Source: Akkermansia muciniphila | GTDB lineage: Bacteria > Verrucomicrobiota > Verrucomicrobiia > Verrucomicrobiales > DEV007 | Reading direction: 5' to 3' | Length of the DNA stretch: 44,992 bases | Assembly (NCBI GenBank): GCA_945883495.1 | Contig: CAMCXS010000047.1 | Span: forward strand, 1 to 44,992 | In this document: positions 41,848-44,992 of the stretch, piece after piece | How positions within the stretch are numbered: the stretch's first letter is position 1 | Layout: every line of letters begins with the position of its first letter | The notes under the pieces: generated by a model | What the model saw: the letters and a program-made list of their open reading frames with translations, nothing else | Told to the model about the DNA's origin: nothing | Database searches by the model: none | Translations under genes and position numbers: made by a program

Positions 41848-42553
41848 CGACGAGCCTCTGCGAATTGCCTTGGTCGCCGAGGGACCGACGGATCGCATCG
41901 TGCTGGATGCGGCCCTGTCCTCCATCCTCGGAGATCGCCGCTACATTCTTCGCCTGTTGCAACCAGAGGATTCGCTCGCATTCGCACCTCCATCCGCCTC
42001 AAGCGGCCGAGGAAAAGGCTGGGGAGGGGTTTGTCTCTGGTGTCGCAACACCCATCAGCGAGGCGGCGGGACGCTGCGCCAGGATCTCGTTTTTGAAACC
42101 TACGACTTACTGATTGTTCATCTGGATGCAGATGTCGCAGGTTGTCGCTATTCGGACTGTGGATTACCGGACGATGTTGGCGATCTGCCTTGCGACGAAC
42201 CCTGTCCTCCACCCAGCACAACAGTGGATCGGCTCCGGTGCGTGATCCTGCGCTGGGTTGGAGAAACCGAACTTCCCCCACACACAGTGCTCTGTATCCC
42301 TTCGAAAAGCACCGAAACCTGGGTCGTCGCGGCGTTGTTCCCCGATGACAAAGAGATGCAACGAAAAGGTTGGGAGTGTCATCCCAATCCCGCGACCAGG
42401 CTAGCCGCCCAACCGAAATCGGATCGCCTGAAGAAAACCGAGATGAATTACCGGGGAATCCAAGACCGGTTGGCAGCGGAGTGGCCGCGGGTTTGTTCTC
42501 TGTTGGGCGAAGCGGAGCGATTCTCCGAGGCGGTGCGGAATTCGGTTCGTTGA
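41840..42553 (+). CDS. TOPRIM-like partner of the ATPase (DUF4276-like)
   Basis: 237 residues from MSDDEPLRIALVAEGPTDR. TOPRIM marks are the Glu in ALVAEGPTDR near residue 14 and the Asp pair in LLIVHLDADVAG near residue 94, the metal-binding triad of OLD-type nucleases. A Cys-rich insert (CRYSDCGLPDD, LPCDEPC) follows the Asp pair and could bind zinc. KSTETWVVAALFP resembles the segment after the TOPRIM core in DUF4276 proteins. GGAGG at 41827 lies eight bases before this ATG and fixes the start; the ATG at 41825 is five codons earlier. The 8-base overlap with the ATPase suggests equimolar, coupled production. Confidence 0.75.
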   Translation: MSDDEPLRIALVAEGPTDRIVLDAALSSILGDRRYILRLLQPEDSLAFAPPSASSGRGKGWGGVCLWCRNTHQRGGGTLRQDLVFETYDLLIVHLDADVAGCRYSDCGLPDDVGDLPCDEPCPPPSTTVDRLRCVILRWVGETELPPHTVLCIPSKSTETWVVAALFPDDKEMQRKGWECHPNPATRLAAQPKSDRLKKTEMNYRGIQDRLAAEWPRVCSLLGEAERFSEAVRNSVR

Positions 42554-42708
42554 TAGGGCTAGAGGGTATCTTGCTTCAATCCGCCGGGACTGGGAGTCGA
42601 AAAACGCATTCGGCTTGGCTGTTTCTCCGTTGAGCTGCCCCTTTCCGCAGCAGCATTCCCAAAAATGCCGATCTTCCGTAGAGCAGGTAGCGGCACAAAA
42701 CCTCAACG

Positions 42709-42790
42709 ATAGGGGTAGGGACGGCTCATTGAGTTGCGCCGCCCCTCCCTCCGAACCGGACTGGCGGTTCTCCCGCATCCGGATCTCCAG
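42709..42790 (-). ncRNA. Group II intron 3' end (domains V and VI), degenerate
   Basis: In minus-strand sense, domain V is the 33-nt hairpin GATCCGGATGCGGGAG..CCGGTTC (42785-42753), followed by a domain VI-like stem GGGGCGGC / GCCGTCCC and a 3' end ACCCCTAT near 42709. The catalytic AGC triad of domain V appears as ATC, giving a mismatch, so splicing is unlikely. It directly follows the stop of the reverse-transcriptase remnant, the normal order for these introns. Confidence 0.7.
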
Positions 42791-43009
42791 TTAGCAGTTT
42801 GCTCCGTTACGGCGACTGGCGGATTCCGATGCTCGGTCTGTTCGCAGGCTGAATAGCCCGAGTTCGGCAAAGTAGTGGTTGGGCCAGCGTTGATGGTCCA
42901 GGCCACGGCCGCGTCTGCCTCGACGCTTGCGCAAGATTGAGCGCAGACGCATGCGTATCCTGCCATCGACCTAGCGCATCTCGCTGTCATTGGCGTGTTT
43001 GAAGTGAGA
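42791..43009 (-). pseudogene. Group II intron reverse transcriptase, C-terminal remnant
   Basis: Reading HFKHANDSEMR, an in-frame TAG at 42973, then VDGRIRMRLRSILRKRRG and DHQRWPNHYFAELGLFSLRT to a TAA at 42793. This is the characteristic maturase/C-terminal end of bacterial group II intron reverse transcriptases (normally over 400 residues). All upstream RT domains are gone; the remnant stops at the hairpin 43011-43042. The gap 42554-42708 next to it shows no gene, only CACAAAACCTCAACG, which resembles part of the 74-bp repeats. Confidence 0.8.
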
Positions 43010-43010
43010 G

Positions 43011-43042
43011 ACGATCAAGCTGCTTGGTTGTCGCTTGATCGT
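43011..43042. repeat. REP-like hairpin at the intron breakpoint
   Basis: Perfect 10-bp stem ACGATCAAGC / GCTTGATCGT around TGCTTGGTTGTC. The core CTGCTTGGTTGTCGCTT is close to CTGCTTGGCTGTCGCTT in the repeats at 39450 and 39550. CGTGCTCGTGCT follows at 43071, like the 94-bp units. Confidence 0.75.
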
Positions 43043-43123
43043 TGCCGATTTGCCCGGCGTCTCCTGTGCCCGTGCTCGTGCTGTCCCGGAAGATCTTCAA
43101 AACCGGCGCATCAGCGGCTAGTT

Positions 43124-43151
43124 CCGGAAGTCCGGACTCTGGCACTTCCGG
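43124..43151. other. Hairpin upstream of the DUF4062 gene
   Basis: Perfect stem CCGGAAGT / ACTTCCGG with a 12-base loop that itself contains CCGGACT. It could be a terminator for upstream debris or a leader structure for the next gene. Confidence 0.5.
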
Positions 43152-43224
43152 GTTTAGGGTGATCGATCATGAAATCTGCTTTAATTGACTTTCGGGGCAT
43201 CCGAAGAGCGTGTAAGAGGACAAG

Positions 43225-44685
43225 GTGGTGAGAACGCGATACCAGGTCTTCATTAGCTCAACGTACCGGGACCTCAAGGATGAGCGGCAGGCCGTGATGA
43301 AGGCGGTGCTCAAGGCGAACTGCTTCCCTGCAGGGATGGAGCTGTTTCCCGCGACAGATGAGGAGCAGTTTAGGTTCATCAAGCGGGTCATTGATCAAAG
43401 TGACTACTACCTGCTGATCATTGCCGGATCTTACGGCACCGAAGACGCTAGTGGTTTGGGTTTCACGGAGCGAGAGTTTGACTACGCTGTGGAACGGGGG
43501 ATTCCGGTCACTGCCCTCTTGCACCGCTCCCCGGATCAGTTGATGCTCAAAAACTCGGAGACGGATCCAGAGCGTCGGCGGAAGTTGGAGCGTTTCCGGG
43601 ATAAAGCCGGTAAAGGACGTTTGGTGGAGTATTGGGAGTCCGCAAACGAGCTCCCCGCACTGGTATCGAATTGTTTGTTGCACGAAATCACGACGAATCC
43701 GGGGATAGGGTGGATTCGTGCGGATCAGATTCCGGTGGCTGCCGGAACGAGCTCGGCCCACTCGGATAACTCAGAGCATTCTATTCGGAGCAAGGCACGG
43801 GGAAGTGTGCTTGCTGTCCTGAGAGACCTAGTCTTCCTCAACCTCCCCCTTGAGTATCGATCGGTATTGGCGCGAATCAGTCCAACGATTGACAGCGGCG
43901 ACGTACGCAACGCAGTTCAGGATTTGGCGGACAGAGGGGAGATAGACCTTGAAGACGGAGATGAACTGAATGGGCCGGTGATTCGATATCCGGGAAAACG
44001 CGTAGTTCCGCAGACCGCGAAGAGTGACAAGATTGGACGGGTTGAACCCTGTTGGCGGCCGACCCAGTATGTGGCGCGGGATCAACGTGTGGTGACCCGG
44101 GATAGCTTATGTGCAAAAGTAAGAAATCTCGGCAACGTGCCGTTGTGGGTAGATGAACTGGGATTTACGCTCGGACGAGAGCGAATCCCGGCGCAGATCT
44201 CACCTGATGATGGGGAAGGCCACAACTTCGAAGTAATTCCTTTTCGAAGTCGCATCTTTCGGCTTGGCCAGGTCAACCTTACCGGAGAACAGATTGGACA
44301 AGTGGACGGATTCTATGTCGTCACTGGCACGGGACATCTGATCACAGTAACGGATCTGGAAATGAACAGGGTGCGGCTTCACTTCCGGGTGATCGCAAAT
44401 CCCCGAGAAGAGGCCGACCGGCTCTCGAGAATGTTCAAAGTTGCGGCGAAGAATCCAAATGAATTGAATTCCAGCATTCTCCGGATTACAGAAACTGCTA
44501 AAGCTCTCCGAAATCACTTCTCGGGCGTGACCGGGGTGGAGGAAAAGCTGGCTGAATTTGAACACCATGCCAGATCTGCAGCAGGTCTGGAAGCGACCAC
44601 CCACTCTCGGGAGCAGCAGATTGTTTGGAGTCTTGGCGCGTTGGACGGTCTTGAAATCTCACTCGCTCAGATGGACTTGCGCTAG
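43225..44685 (+). CDS. DUF4062 (TIR-like fold) protein
   Basis: 486 residues with a GTG start; AAGAGGA lies four to seven bases before the two consecutive GTG codons at 43225 and 43228. Residues 4-95 are a DUF4062 domain: RYQVFISSTYRDLKDERQAV, FPAGMELFPATDE, SDYYLLIIAGSYG, and GFTEREFDYAVERGIPV. This domain has a TIR-like layout and is common at the N-terminus of bacterial signalling and putative immune proteins. The rest (about 170-486) has a winged-helix-like stretch near residue 200 (VLAVLRDLVFLNLPLEYRS) and a beta-rich region, and it lacks an obvious ATPase. Codon use looks less GC-biased than in the neighbours, hinting at transfer. Confidence 0.85.
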   Translation: MVRTRYQVFISSTYRDLKDERQAVMKAVLKANCFPAGMELFPATDEEQFRFIKRVIDQSDYYLLIIAGSYGTEDASGLGFTEREFDYAVERGIPVTALLHRSPDQLMLKNSETDPERRRKLERFRDKAGKGRLVEYWESANELPALVSNCLLHEITTNPGIGWIRADQIPVAAGTSSAHSDNSEHSIRSKARGSVLAVLRDLVFLNLPLEYRSVLARISPTIDSGDVRNAVQDLADRGEIDLEDGDELNGPVIRYPGKRVVPQTAKSDKIGRVEPCWRPTQYVARDQRVVTRDSLCAKVRNLGNVPLWVDELGFTLGRERIPAQISPDDGEGHNFEVIPFRSRIFRLGQVNLTGEQIGQVDGFYVVTGTGHLITVTDLEMNRVRLHFRVIANPREEADRLSRMFKVAAKNPNELNSSILRITETAKALRNHFSGVTGVEEKLAEFEHHARSAAGLEATTHSREQQIVWSLGALDGLEISLAQMDLR

Positions 44686-44820
44686 GTAATAGAGATTCTG
44701 CTGGCACTTCGCTTTCAACCCTCGGTGTCGCTGAGTAAGGATCCCCAAACGCAGTGAGGGGTGAACGAAATCAGATCACTATTCGCTCCGCTGATTGGTC
44801 CTGGGCCCCGACCACAACAA

Positions 44821-44992
44821 TCACGATTCCTTGTCCGCCCCTTCCAGTTCCTCCCGCAAAACCTGGTAATTCTCCACCACCGTCCGCGTACGGGGATGAT
44901 CCTCTCCGAAGCTGTCCCGAACAATATCCAGGGCCCGGCGCATCAGCGGCTCCGCCTCGGCCAGCCGCTTGGTGTCCTGGAGCAGACGGGCT
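44821..44992 (-). CDS. TPR (kinesin-light-chain type) protein, C-terminal 56 residues
   Basis: The frame enters from the right edge and ends at the TGA at 44821. It reads LAEAEPLMRRALDIVRDSFG, EDHPRTRTVVENYQVLREEL and a short charged tail: one TPR_12-type repeat and the start of another. Such repeats often follow NB-ARC, CHAT or TIR domains in bacterial signalling proteins; the head is outside the window. It converges with the DUF4062 gene; the 135-bp gap 44686-44820 shows no feature. Confidence 0.75.
   Translation of the reverse strand, partial: ARLLQDTKRLAEAEPLMRRALDIVRDSFGEDHPRTRTVVENYQVLREELEGADKES

Noticed and set aside
43169-43231. 20-codon frame MKSALIDFRGIRRACKRTRW just before the DUF4062 gene
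   Set aside because: Its stop overlaps the GTG start as a leader peptide could, but there is no clear ribosome site or further support, so it is not listed as a gene.

Overview
The window looks like a piece of chromosome from a Gram-negative, GC-rich bacterium of the PVC group, most likely Verrucomicrobiota. This is inference: it rests on a Kdo transferase (LPS synthesis), FabV as enoyl reductase, very large secreted proteins with EF-hand-like C-terminal tails, a YD-repeat giant protein, a Ser/Thr kinase with an extracytoplasmic sandwich domain, and many TCAAC-heptamer and hairpin repeats between genes. No rRNA is present to prove it.

Layout. 1-5018 (minus): most of a giant secreted RHS/YD-repeat protein whose C-terminal end lies outside the window. 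5251-8223 (plus): a secreted PL10-type pectate lyase, a stretch of short tandem and direct repeats, then an Old Yellow Enzyme. 8299-10428: a 47-residue membrane peptide resembling the small subunit of MFS transporters, an M29-like aminopeptidase and an SDR. 10735-13282: a zinc-ribbon protein and PriA. 13283-15972 (minus): a membrane-anchored Ser/Thr kinase whose start codon lies in a hairpin, and the wreck of a hipBA toxin-antitoxin locus. 16014-19032 (minus): rhomboid, rsmD, waaA, then tRNA-Glu and a strong terminator. 19145-22533 (plus): PolX/PHP DNA polymerase, plsY and gpsA. 22552-28785: secreted proteins of unknown role, tRNA-Gln, a flavodoxin and a TraB-like protein. 29048-33158: a PTS IIA-like protein, fabV, and the tightly packed run coaX - ROK kinase - trmB.

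The most unusual part is 33.2-45 kb. It begins with a 2021-residue secreted protein that joins a PhoX/DUF839-like region, an endonuclease/exonuclease/phosphatase (EEP) domain and an endonuclease I (NucM) domain in one chain, as expected for a machine that degrades external DNA and may release phosphate. It is followed by about 0.5 kb of ordered REP/MITE-like repeats, a small glycine-zipper membrane protein, an overlapping ATPase + TOPRIM gene pair of the kind found in anti-phage systems, a decayed group II intron 3' end, a DUF4062 protein, and the tail of a TPR protein. This segment reads as an accessory, probably defence-related, region. Its defence role is inferred from domain types only.

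The core genes form conventional units: plsY-gpsA (phospholipid entry, ATGA overlap), rsmD-waaA (ATGA overlap), coaX-ROK-trmB (successive overlaps).
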